From: Candidatus Doudnabacteria bacterium | Lineage (GTDB): Bacteria > Patescibacteriota > Doudnabacteria > UBA920 | Length of the DNA: 17,682 nt | Assembly (NCBI GenBank): GCA_023245915.1 | Contig: JAHFJK010000014.1 | Coordinates: 1 to 17,682, forward strand | Direction: 5' to 3' | Shown here: one piece after another, positions 5,540 through 11,419 of the stretch | How the letters are laid out: each line of letters opens with the position of its first letter | How positions within the stretch are numbered: position 1 is the first letter of the stretch | Translations under genes and position numbers: made by a program | The notes under the pieces: generated by a model | Seen by the model: the letters and a program-made list of their open reading frames with translations, nothing else | What the model was told of the DNA's origin: nothing | The model's database searches: none

Positions 5540-6556
5540 ATGTTCGACATCATTTCCATAGGCGATCCGACAATTGATACCTTTTTAATTATCCACGACC
5601 TTGAAATTAAAACCATCAACGGACAAAAAAAGGCGATTATGAATTGGGGAGACAAATTGCCTGTGGACAAGTTTTATCGCACGGTTGCCGGTAACGCTGC
5701 CAATAACGCAGTTGGATCAGCTCGTCTTGGAATGAAGGTCGCGCTGTACTGCGTTGTGGCGCATGATATTGGCGGACGCGAAATTGTGCACAGAATGGAA
5801 AAAGAAGGTGTATCAACAAAATATATTATTAAAAACGACAGGCATCCTACCAACGCGTCCACCGTAATCACTTACAAAGGCGAGCGGACAATTTTGGTTT
5901 ATCATGAGCACAGGAAATATCAGCTGCCGGATTTTGCGCCTTCTAAATGGGTATACTTAACCAGCATGGGACAGGGCTTTGAAAAAATTTATGCTGATTT
6001 GGCCAGGTATTTAGACCAAACCCATGCCAAATTAGGCTTTAACCCGGGAACCTTTCAATTGCGCGCCGGAGTAAAAACCAACCGGTTAATGTTAGAGCGA
6101 ACTGAACTGCTGTCGCTGAATGTAGAAGAGGCACAAAGCTGGGTAGGCAAACAAGGACGCGATCCCGAAAAATTATGCAGGCACTTAATTAAGCTGGGAC
6201 CAAAATCGGTAGTCTTAACAGACGGGCGCAAGGGCGCTTACAGTTACAGTGGGGAAGGCTTTTATTATTTGCGGGAATATCCAGGGCCCAGAATTTCCGC
6301 CACCGGAGCGGGCGATGCTTTTACCACCGGCTACATTGCCGCGCTATTTTATAATCAGCCGCATTCCGAAGCTTTAAGATGGGGCCCGATGAATGCAGGC
6401 AGCGTGGTTTTGCAGGTTGGGCCGCAGGAGGGTTTGCTTGGGAAAAATGAAATGGAGTTAAAGTTGAAAAAAATGAAAAATTTTAAACCCATGGCTATAA
6501 CCAGCGAGAAAATTAAAAAACAGGTAGCGAGTTTGGTGGCAAAGAAAAAAGACTAA
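5540..6556 (+). CDS. PfkB-family carbohydrate kinase
   Basis: A 338-residue ribokinase/PfkB-fold sugar kinase. The N-terminal substrate region has ISIGDPTIDTF (5-15) and the glycine-rich AGNAANNAVGSARLG (50-64). The C-terminal PfkB signature is ATGAGDAFTTGY (254-265), with Asp259 as the expected catalytic base and the GAG as anion hole. It transfers phosphate from ATP to a sugar or nucleoside; the substrate cannot be told from sequence. The glycolytic neighbours make a hexose-phosphate or ribose substrate plausible, since many Patescibacteria lack classical PfkA, but this is inference. The ATG follows a palindromic repeat by 13 bp. The C-terminal ~35 residues are Lys rich beyond the usual fold. 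Confidence 0.87.
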   Translation: MFDIISIGDPTIDTFLIIHDLEIKTINGQKKAIMNWGDKLPVDKFYRTVAGNAANNAVGSARLGMKVALYCVVAHDIGGREIVHRMEKEGVSTKYIIKNDRHPTNASTVITYKGERTILVYHEHRKYQLPDFAPSKWVYLTSMGQGFEKIYADLARYLDQTHAKLGFNPGTFQLRAGVKTNRLMLERTELLSLNVEEAQSWVGKQGRDPEKLCRHLIKLGPKSVVLTDGRKGAYSYSGEGFYYLREYPGPRISATGAGDAFTTGYIAALFYNQPHSEALRWGPMNAGSVVLQVGPQEGLLGKNEMELKLKKMKNFKPMAITSEKIKKQVASLVAKKKD

Positions 6557-6574
6557 CCTAATTTTTTTATTTTC

Positions 6575-6820
6575 ATGAGCAATTTTTACGGCAATCAGGT
6601 CAAAGACGCTAATTATGTATTACGTTTTGCATTAATTGCGTTTATGGGGATTATTGCCACAGGCAGTGTGCTGTTTTGGCGCAGTCAGCTATTTTTGGCC
6701 AGTGAATACCAGGAAATGCCTCTGACCGCAGCGCAGGTAAAAATCAAAAAAGAAAACCAGGCTAGGGCAAAAATACTTGATAAAAAATTAATAGTCAAAG
6801 ATCCCCACAGCGCCGATTAA
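6575..6820 (+). CDS. Single-pass small membrane protein
   Basis: An 81-residue protein of unknown family. A polar N-terminus (1-15) leads into one hydrophobic helix, FALIAFMGIIATGSVLFW (about 18-35), then a charged Lys/Glu/Gln tail (50-80) that may form a helix. The small cytoplasmic N-terminus and long charged tail suggest a bitopic protein. It starts 18 bp after the PfkB gene, so it is probably cotranscribed with it. Confidence that it is expressed rests on length, composition and tight spacing only. Confidence 0.6.
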   Translation: MSNFYGNQVKDANYVLRFALIAFMGIIATGSVLFWRSQLFLASEYQEMPLTAAQVKIKKENQARAKILDKKLIVKDPHSAD

Positions 6821-6834
6821 AAATTAATTTTTAA
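6817..6834. repeat. 18-bp AT-only palindrome at the end of the small membrane gene
   Basis: TTAAAAATTAATTTTTAA is a perfect 9-bp-arm palindrome that includes the stop codon at 6818-6820. It could be a bidirectional terminator stem or an AT-rich protein site. In AT-rich DNA it could also be chance. Confidence 0.45.
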
Positions 6835-6838
6835 ACCA

Positions 6839-6870
6839 TGTCATTCCGAGCCTGAATGTTCAGGATGACA
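6839..6870. repeat. 32-bp TGTCAT...ATGACA palindrome before gap
   Basis: TGTCAT (6839-6844) pairs with ATGACA (6865-6870), and CCTGAA (6851-6856) with TTCAGG (6859-6864), leaving TCCGAG bulged on one side. The TGTCATTCCG start makes it a third, minimal member of the repeat class seen at 3581-4011 and 5430-5526. It lies 12 bp before the preferred GAPDH start. Confidence 0.7.
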
Positions 6871-6882
6871 CAAGATAGCATT

Positions 6883-7947
6883 ATGAAAAGCATTATGCCC
6901 GCCAGAAGCGGGTCCGCCTCTGGCGGAAAAAAAATAAAAATAGCAGTAAACGGTTTTGGCCGGATAGGCAGGCAGGCGTTTAAAATTGCTTTGGATAAGC
7001 CGGAAATCGAAATCGTGGGTATTAACGATTTGTCGCCAACATCAGTTTTAGCGCATTTACTTAAGTATGACAGCAATTACGGAAAATTTCCTGGCGCAAT
7101 CAGCTCTGATGAAAAAAACATTATCGTCGACGGAAATAAATACCCGGTAACCGCGGAAAAAGATCCGGCGATGTTGCCATGGGGAAAATTAGGCGTTGAT
7201 GTGGTAATAGAATGCACGGGACGGTTTACCGACTCGGCTTCCGCCAGCGCGCACATAAAAGCAGGCGCCAAACATGTAGTCATATCAGCTCCTGCAAAAG
7301 ACGAAGGCATGACTCCAACCGTTGTGCTTGGGGTTAATCCAGTAGGTTATACTGGCCAACCAATAGTTAGCAATGCCTCCTGCACAACCAATTGTATAAC
7401 CCCGGTTTTAGATATTTTGCACAATAAGTTTGGGGTGGAAAAAGCCTTTATGTCCACCATCCACAGCTATACCGCTGAACAAAATTTAGTAGACGGCCCG
7501 CCGCCGGGAGGCAAAGCAAATGATTTGCGCCGGGCAAGGGCTGCGGCAGTAAATATCATTCCTACCACCACAGGAGCGGCAATATCAGCCACCCAGGCCA
7601 TCCCTGCGCTTAAAGGCAAATTCGATGGCATCGCGTTCCGCGTGCCCACGCCCGTCGGGTCTTTGTCTGATTTTACACTTTTGCTTAAAAAGAACGTGAC
7701 CAAGGAAGAAGTCAACCAAGCCTTCATCGTCGCATCGCAAACACCGAAATACAAAAACATTTTGGAAGTTTCCAATGAGCCGCTGGTTTTAGCAGACATC
7801 GTAGGCAATCCCGCATCCGCCATTATTGATCTTGCTTTAACGCAGGTGGTGGACGGAAATTTTGTTAAAGTTGTGGCGTGGTATGACAATGAGTTTGGGT
7901 ATAGTAATAGGTTGGTGGAGGAAGCAATATTAGTGGGACAGAAGTAA
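6883..7947 (+). CDS. gap: Glyceraldehyde-3-phosphate dehydrogenase (type I)
   Basis: Oxidises glyceraldehyde 3-phosphate to 1,3-bisphosphoglycerate with NAD(P) and phosphate. Counting from the ATG at 6883 (354 residues), the Rossmann motif is KIAVNGFGRIGR (19-30). Asp in GINDL after the second strand favours NAD. The catalytic Cys167 is in NASCTTNC, and His194 in STIHSYT is its general base. DLRRARAA and the C-terminal WYDNEFGYSNR are canonical. Normal proteins start about one residue before KIAV, so this one has some 15 extra N-terminal residues, PARSGSASGG among them, encoded by a palindromic repeat (6899-6926). A further in-frame ATG at 6895 is possible. The one at 6856 lies within the upstream palindrome and is unlikely. 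PGK lies downstream beyond one accessory gene. Confidence 0.95.
   Translation: MKSIMPARSGSASGGKKIKIAVNGFGRIGRQAFKIALDKPEIEIVGINDLSPTSVLAHLLKYDSNYGKFPGAISSDEKNIIVDGNKYPVTAEKDPAMLPWGKLGVDVVIECTGRFTDSASASAHIKAGAKHVVISAPAKDEGMTPTVVLGVNPVGYTGQPIVSNASCTTNCITPVLDILHNKFGVEKAFMSTIHSYTAEQNLVDGPPPGGKANDLRRARAAAVNIIPTTTGAAISATQAIPALKGKFDGIAFRVPTPVGSLSDFTLLLKKNVTKEEVNQAFIVASQTPKYKNILEVSNEPLVLADIVGNPASAIIDLALTQVVDGNFVKVVAWYDNEFGYSNRLVEEAILVGQK
6899..6926. repeat. Palindrome inside the 5' coding region of gap
   Basis: CCGCCAGA (6899-6906) and TCTGGCGG (6919-6926) are perfect 8-bp inverted arms around a 12-nt centre that can itself pair GCGG with CCGC. In frame it encodes PARSGSASGG, just before the conserved start of the GAPDH Rossmann fold. 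The TCCGCC/GGCGGA core also occurs in the 5441-5455 hairpin. Confidence 0.8.
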
Positions 7948-7959
7948 TGTGATACCGAT

Positions 7960-8370
7960 ATGCCGATGCATACTGATGATACAGATAATACTGATTCACA
8001 CCCAAACGAACTAATTCATGAGCATTTAACTTTTTTGATTAGAGGGGTCTTATACAACACCCATAACGAATTGGGACCTTATGCTAAAGAAAAGCAATAC
8101 GGCGACGTCATAGCGAGAATATTTAATGAAAAAGGAATCAAGTTTAAAAGAGAACAAAGAATTGGCGAATTAGGTAATACCATAGATTTTAATGTAGAAG
8201 ATAAGGTTTTATTAGAGTTAAAGGCAAAAAGAATCATTACAAAAGAAGATTATTTTCAAACACAAAGATATTTGCAGGAAACCGGTTTAAGGCTAGCTTT
8301 ATTAGTAAATTTTAGAGATAAATATATTAAACCCAAAAGGATTGTTAAAATTGACAATTGGAAAAGATAA
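7960..8370 (+). CDS. GxxExxY family protein
   Basis: A 136-residue protein of the GxxExxY family, thought to be related to PD-(D/E)XK nucleases, with no settled function. The signature is GPYAKEKQY in NELGPYAKEKQYGDVI. Later come a strand IDFNVEDKVLLELKAKR, with an Asp and the Glu-x-Lys pair of the nuclease-like core, and the conserved TGLRLALLVNF. The first ~14 residues (Asp/Thr rich, MHTDDTDNTD) are encoded by a repeat whose inverted copy begins right after the stop, so the gene is bracketed by inverted repeats as in the GIY-YIG element. It starts 12 bp after gap and interrupts an otherwise continuous gap-pgk arrangement. The ATG at 7966 is an equally good start. Confidence 0.82.
   Translation: MPMHTDDTDNTDSHPNELIHEHLTFLIRGVLYNTHNELGPYAKEKQYGDVIARIFNEKGIKFKREQRIGELGNTIDFNVEDKVLLELKAKRIITKEDYFQTQRYLQETGLRLALLVNFRDKYIKPKRIVKIDNWKR
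7970..7995. repeat. Left inverted-repeat arm at the GxxExxY gene
   Basis: The stretch beginning ATACTGATGATACAGAT is built from short units related to ATACTGAT and ACAGAT. Its reverse complement, imperfect, is found at 8384-8416. It lies inside the 5' end of the reading frame. Confidence 0.7.
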
Positions 8371-8416
8371 GATCAGTATTATTAGTTTTATCCGTATTAA
8401 TCTGTACATCAGTATC
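8371..8416. repeat. Right inverted-repeat arm after the GxxExxY gene
   Basis: It starts directly after the stop. Its reverse complement begins GATACTGATGTACAGATTAA and continues with ATACGGAT units, matching the left arm at 7970-7995 with a few differences. It also fills the space before pgk, ending 9 bp before that start. Confidence 0.7.
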
Positions 8417-8425
8417 TTGTAACTT

Positions 8426-9730
8426 ATGGCAATAAAATATCTTAGAACATCATCAGTTAAAAATACAACGGTCCTTCTTAGACCGGATTTGAATTGTCCG
8501 GTGGAAAATGGCGAAGTCACGGATGATTTTAGGATTGTTGAAAGTCTGCCAACAATCAAAAAATTAATTGCCGATGGGAATAAGCTGATTATCTGCGGGC
8601 ATTTGGGCAGGCCAAAAGGGCAGTGGGACCGTAAAATCAGTTTCAAACCCGTGGCTAAAAAATTGTCTGAATATTTAAAAATCAAATTTGTCGAGACCGG
8701 CGCCAAGATTCCCGAGGCCAAAGGCCCGCACTTAATTTTTTATACGGGAAATTTAATGGAAGGGGTGCATCGCCAGCAAATTCAAAGCGCAAAGGCGGAA
8801 GACGTGGTGTTTTTGGAAAATATGCGTTTTTATAAACAGGAAGAGGAGAACGACAGTAATTTTGCCAAACAGCTCGCCAGTCTGGCTGAAATTTACCCCC
8901 ACACCATTGGTGCCAGTGATAAAGATGGCCAAAGTAAAATAGGCAATGGTGTGGGGGTTTACGTTAACGACGCGTTCGGCGTTGACCATCATTCTTCGGT
9001 TTCTGTTTCCGGTATTCCAAAATACCTGCCCGCTTACGCTGGGTTGCTTTTGGAAAAAGAAATAAAATCGTTGGACGCGATTTTAAAAAATGTCCATCAT
9101 CCTTTTGTGGTTATGACCGGCGGGATAAAACTTTCGGAAAAAATTGGCGCTTTGAAAAATTTAGGCGAAAAAGCAGATAAAATTTTGGTGGGCGGGGGAG
9201 TGGCAAGTTTAATTTTTAAAGCCAAGGGCTTGGAAGTCGGCATATCTAAGATTGAAGAAGGGGAAATAAAAACTGCCTGGCAAATAGAAAAGAATTTTAA
9301 AGACAAGTTAATTTTACCCCTGGATGTTGTGGTGGCTGACGAAAAAATGGACAAAAATTCCATTCGCGTCTGCGCGCCGTTTGAAGTCCGTAAAAATGAG
9401 ATGATCCTTGACGTAGGGCCCAAAACCATTTTGGCTTTTTCCAAAGAAATTAAACTGGCTAAAACCATTGTCTGGAGCGGGCCTATGGGCTTGTTTGAAA
9501 AAAAACCTTTTCATACCGCGACTATGGCATTAGCGCGCTTGATTGGCGGCCGGGGCAAAGGCAGGGCTTTTGTCGTCGCCGGCGGCGGCGAAACAGTTGA
9601 CGCCATCCGCCAGGCGCATCAATTCGAGCATATTGACCACGTCTCCACCGGCGGCGGCGCCATGCTGGAGTACCTCGCCGGCAAAAAACTGCCGGGGATT
9701 GAGGCGCTTGCCCAGCACCACTTGTCTTAA
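8426..9730 (+). CDS. pgk: Phosphoglycerate kinase with an inserted palindromic segment
   Basis: Converts 1,3-bisphosphoglycerate and ADP to 3-phosphoglycerate and ATP. The N-domain has LLRPDLNCPV (near residues 17-26), the 3-PG-binding CGHLGRPKG and the LENMRF motif. VNDAFG (180-185) follows, and in the C-domain come TGGIKLSEKI, the VWSGPMG hinge and the nucleotide-loop GGGETVDAI. At 434 residues it is longer than the usual ~395. Part of the excess is a 22-residue segment (Pro158-Tyr179) between EIY and VNDAFG, where other PGKs have no gap; it is encoded by a short inverted-repeat element. The C-terminus reads AGKKLPGIEAL then AQHHLS. A second copy of this end lies beyond hicBA, suggesting the 3' end was replaced during insertion. 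Retained motifs suggest it is functional. Confidence 0.94.
   Translation: MAIKYLRTSSVKNTTVLLRPDLNCPVENGEVTDDFRIVESLPTIKKLIADGNKLIICGHLGRPKGQWDRKISFKPVAKKLSEYLKIKFVETGAKIPEAKGPHLIFYTGNLMEGVHRQQIQSAKAEDVVFLENMRFYKQEEENDSNFAKQLASLAEIYPHTIGASDKDGQSKIGNGVGVYVNDAFGVDHHSSVSVSGIPKYLPAYAGLLLEKEIKSLDAILKNVHHPFVVMTGGIKLSEKIGALKNLGEKADKILVGGGVASLIFKAKGLEVGISKIEEGEIKTAWQIEKNFKDKLILPLDVVVADEKMDKNSIRVCAPFEVRKNEMILDVGPKTILAFSKEIKLAKTIVWSGPMGLFEKKPFHTATMALARLIGGRGKGRAFVVAGGGETVDAIRQAHQFEHIDHVSTGGGAMLEYLAGKKLPGIEALAQHHLS
8892..8961. mobile_element. ~62-bp MITE-like insertion inside pgk
   Basis: The inverted ends CCCCCACACCATTG (8896-8909) and CAATGGTGTGGGGG (8944-8957) are perfect over 14 bp. They are flanked by the direct repeat TTTA (8892-8895 and 8958-8961), extendable to TTTAC on both sides, which fits a 4-5 bp target duplication. 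Element plus duplication is 66 bp, exactly 22 codons, so the pgk frame continues. The added residues split the conserved junction before VNDAFG. Confidence 0.8.
9676..9696. repeat. Direct repeat copy 1, in pgk 3' end
   Basis: CGCCGGCAAAAAACTGCCGG plus one further G is repeated exactly at 10258-10278. The core CCGGCA-AAAAAC-TGCCGG is an inverted repeat. Here it encodes AGKKLPG of the PGK C-terminus. Confidence 0.9.
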
Positions 9731-9743
9731 ATCCAAAAATCGG

Positions 9744-9772
9744 TTGAAATAAAAAAGTTTTTGATTTATAAT
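9744..9772 (+). promoter_or_regulatory. Promoter of hicBA
   Basis: TTGAAA (9744-9749), a 17-bp spacer and a perfect TATAAT (9767-9772). The ATG of hicB is at 9781, so transcription should begin within a base or two of the start codon and give a leaderless or nearly leaderless message. No clear operator palindrome is seen in the spacer. Confidence 0.8.
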
Positions 9773-9780
9773 ACAGACAT

Positions 9781-10023
9781 ATGATCAACCAAACTTTAAA
9801 TTATACCGTGATTATTCACAAGGCCGAGGAGGGCGGGTATGTTGGGTTTGTACCCTTTCTGCCGGGTTGTATGACCCAAGGAGAAACTTTAGACGAAGTT
9901 CGGAGTAATATTAAGGACGCCATCGAAGGTTATTTATTTGTGCTTAAAGAAGACAATGAATCAATCCCGGTTGAAAAAGAGCATCCTATTTCCGCTAATA
10001 TATCTGTAGCTTTGCCGGCATAA
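9781..10023 (+). CDS. hicB: HicB-family antitoxin
   Basis: An 80-residue protein with the HicB N-terminal fold: YTVIIHKAEEGGYVGFVPFL, then PGCMTQGETLDEVRSNIKDAIEGYL, the family hallmark. The protein ends shortly after about residue 65 in SANISVAL and has no room for the C-terminal ribbon-helix-helix or helix-turn-helix domain of longer HicB proteins, so DNA binding by itself is doubtful. It neutralises the HicA mRNA interferase encoded 6 bp downstream. The order is antitoxin first, the reverse of many hicAB loci. The start follows a consensus promoter almost directly. Confidence 0.9.
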   Translation: MINQTLNYTVIIHKAEEGGYVGFVPFLPGCMTQGETLDEVRSNIKDAIEGYLFVLKEDNESIPVEKEHPISANISVALPA

Positions 10024-10029
10024 AATTTT

Positions 10030-10257
10030 ATGACCGACCGTTTGCCGCAAGTCAAGCCGAAAGAGCTGGTCCGGGCCTTAGAGCGGCTCGGATTTGTTTT
10101 AAGAAGACAGACTGGCAGTCACTGTATTTTAAAACATCCGGAAACCAAAAGGATGACATCGGTGCCTATGCATAATGGCGATATAAAGAGAGGGTTACTA
10201 TATGGCATTCTTAAGCAGGCTGGAATTGAAGATCAAAAATTTTTAGACAGCCTATAA
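10030..10257 (+). CDS. hicA: HicA-family mRNA interferase toxin
   Basis: A 75-residue protein of the double-stranded-RNA-binding-like HicA fold. It contains PKELVRALERLGFVLRRQTG followed by SHCILKHP; His31 in the GSH motif is the expected catalytic histidine for mRNA cleavage. TSVPMHNGDIKRGLLYGILKQAGI is the usual second half. The length and residues are normal, so the toxin looks intact. The stop is immediately adjacent (0 bp) to the second copy of the pgk 3' end, placing hicBA as the cargo between two pgk tails. Confidence 0.92.
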   Translation: MTDRLPQVKPKELVRALERLGFVLRRQTGSHCILKHPETKRMTSVPMHNGDIKRGLLYGILKQAGIEDQKFLDSL

Positions 10258-10297
10258 CGCCGGCAAAAAACTGCCGGGCATAGAAGCTCTAAAGTAA
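10258..10297 (+). pseudogene. Relic of a pgk 3' end (AGKKLPGIEALK, stop)
   Basis: After one leading C, the frame from 10259 reads AGKKLPGIEALK and then TAA, matching the PGK C-terminus at 9677-9709. The first 21 bases are identical to 9676-9696. In the following codons the pairs GGG/GGC, ATT/ATA, GAG/GAA, GCG/GCT and CTT/CTA differ only at the third position, so both copies evolved as coding PGK sequence. It has no start codon and is not in frame with hicA. It looks like the original pgk tail displaced by an insertion. Confidence 0.85.
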
Positions 10298-10321
10298 AGA
10301 TGCGTATCATTTTAATTTTAA

Positions 10322-10355
10322 TTGACAAATGCTACCATCCACTATAGTATGGTAG
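10322..10355 (+). promoter_or_regulatory. Promoter and operator palindrome of the TrpR-like gene
   Basis: TTGACA (10322-10327) is followed either by TAGTAT at 17 bp (10345-10350) or TATAGT at 15 bp (10343-10348). The -10 region is covered by the inverted repeat CTACCAT (10332-10338) / ATGGTAG (10349-10355). A near copy of the same palindrome overlaps the gene's 3' end. Together these point to autorepression by the encoded regulator. Confidence 0.7.
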
Positions 10356-10392
10356 TAAATGCGTAATCAATAGATTTAAGAAGATTTAAGAA

Positions 10393-10929
10393 ATGAGCAA
10401 ATTTACAGCAAGTAAATTTTTATCCAAAGCCGATCAGCAAGAATTGTTTATAGATTTTGCTTACGCTTTTGCCAGTATAAAAAGTTCAGTAGAAGCGGCA
10501 AACTTTTTAAAAGATTTGCTCTCAGAATCAGAAGCTTTAATGCTTGCCCGAAGATTGCAGATTGCCCGATTATTGCTCGACGGATTAACCTATGAACAAA
10601 TAAGGAAGCTTACGAAAGCTGGTTTTGCAACTATTACTAAAGTACAGACTTGGTTGAATTTATATGGTGAGGGATACCGCACTGTCGTAGAGAGGACAAA
10701 AAATAAAAATAGACCCCAAGCTCAAGCAATAACCCCTTGGCGGAGTTTAAAAAGAAAATATCCCATGTATTTTTGGCCGCAACTGCTCTTGGAAGAAATT
10801 GTTAAATCGGCAAACAGCCGTGAAAAACAAAGACTAACAAAGGTCCTACAAGATTTAAAAGAAAAAAAGGGTTTGAATAAAGAATTGATGAAAATTTTAC
10901 AATTAGACAAACACTACCATCCACTGTAG
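10393..10929 (+). CDS. TrpR/YerC-family DNA-binding regulator
   Basis: A 178-residue protein whose N-terminal ~95 residues match the Trp-repressor superfamily (YerC/YecD type). They include SSVEAANFLKDLLSESEAL, ARRLQIARLLLDGLTYEQI and a helix-turn-helix KAGFATITKVQTWL (about 77-90). The C-terminal half (about 95-178) is basic and predicted helical and is absent from short YerC proteins; its role is unknown. The ligand is not deducible, and the lack of trp genes nearby gives no reason to assume tryptophan. Two copies of one palindrome flank the gene, one on its promoter and one overlapping its last codons, which suggests it regulates itself and perhaps the downstream remnant. Confidence 0.82.
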   Translation: MSKFTASKFLSKADQQELFIDFAYAFASIKSSVEAANFLKDLLSESEALMLARRLQIARLLLDGLTYEQIRKLTKAGFATITKVQTWLNLYGEGYRTVVERTKNKNRPQAQAITPWRSLKRKYPMYFWPQLLLEEIVKSANSREKQRLTKVLQDLKEKKGLNKELMKILQLDKHYHPL

Positions 10930-10943
10930 CGTGGTAGTGTTTG
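10908..10943. promoter_or_regulatory. Second palindrome, overlapping the TrpR-like gene's stop
   Basis: CAAACACTACCA (10908-10919) and TGGTAGTGTTTG (10932-10943) are perfect 12-bp inverted arms. The central part differs from the upstream palindrome at only three positions in about 23 bp. No T-run follows, so it is better read as a second operator than as a terminator. It encodes the last residues of the gene. Confidence 0.7.
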
Positions 10944-10974
10944 TATTGAAAGTAAAATTCTTTATTACAAAAGA

Positions 10975-11345
10975 ATGATTGCCGGTTTTGCTGCTGCGGC
11001 CTTGGGGGTTTTAACACGTTTAAATCTAATATACGCCCTGATTTTATTTAGTTTTGTCGGAGCCGCGGCAATATGGACTGAGAGGAAAGATCTGATTAAA
11101 CATTGCTTGGGGGCTTGTGTTTTACTTTAATTTATATTTTAGGTTTTTTGCTTTTTAATATAATCTTCCCTAATTTTATTAAAGAATTTTACAATTTAAA
11201 AAACATCAGCAGCATTCTTATTTTGGGCATTCCTTTGGAGGAGTATTTATATGCTTTAAGTTTTGGCCTCATGTGGGCGCCTTTTTATGAATATGAGCAC
11301 GGGGAAAAAGATCTAGCTTTTTTACCTAAAAAATCTTTCAGGTAA
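10975..11345 (+). pseudogene. Frameshifted lycopene-cyclase-domain membrane protein
   Basis: Two frames overlap. The first (10975-11130, 51 residues) begins MIAGFAAAALGVLTRLNLIYA and ends soon after IKHCLG. The second (open to 11345) continues with LCFTLIYILGFLLFNIIFPNF and ILGIPLEEYLYALSFGLMWAPF. The Pro-Leu-Glu-Glu segment before a final helix is the mark of lycopene-cyclase-type domain proteins. The switch is at a run of five G (11109-11113): one extra G would fuse the frames into a single protein of about 123 residues with three to four helices. It is a one-base deletion, an assembly error at a homopolymer, or less likely a -1 frameshift site. The in-frame stop just upstream is that of the TrpR-like gene, so the N-terminus may also be truncated. 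The enzymatic role is uncertain. Confidence 0.6.
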
Positions 11346-11386
11346 AAGGCAAACTTTTAAAAATAGGCCAATTTTAAAAAGTATTG

Positions 11387-11392
11387 TATAAT
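11387..11392 (+). promoter_or_regulatory. Possible -10 box of the enolase promoter
   Basis: A perfect TATAAT lies 28 bp before the enolase ATG and is preceded by TTG. No good -35 box is found at 16-18 bp, so recognition would depend on the -10 region or on an activator. Confidence 0.4.
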
Positions 11393-11419
11393 TGAGTTAA
11401 AATAATTCAATTTTTTACT

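Noticed and set aside
6856..6882. Earlier in-frame ATG for GAPDH
   Set aside because: It lies within the TGTCAT...ATGACA palindrome and would add nine repeat-encoded residues; later ATGs are better.
8351..8382. TTGACA plus TATTAT as a pgk promoter
   Set aside because: The spacer would be 20 bp, too long for a standard promoter, and TTGACA lies within the GxxExxY coding region.
9522..9788. Minus-strand Arg-rich frames opposite the pgk 3' end
   Set aside because: They are shadows produced by the GC-rich codon pattern of pgk and have no recognisable domain.
10908..10943. Intrinsic terminator after the TrpR-like gene
   Set aside because: The stem is strong but no U-tract follows, and a near copy lies on the promoter, so an operator fits better.
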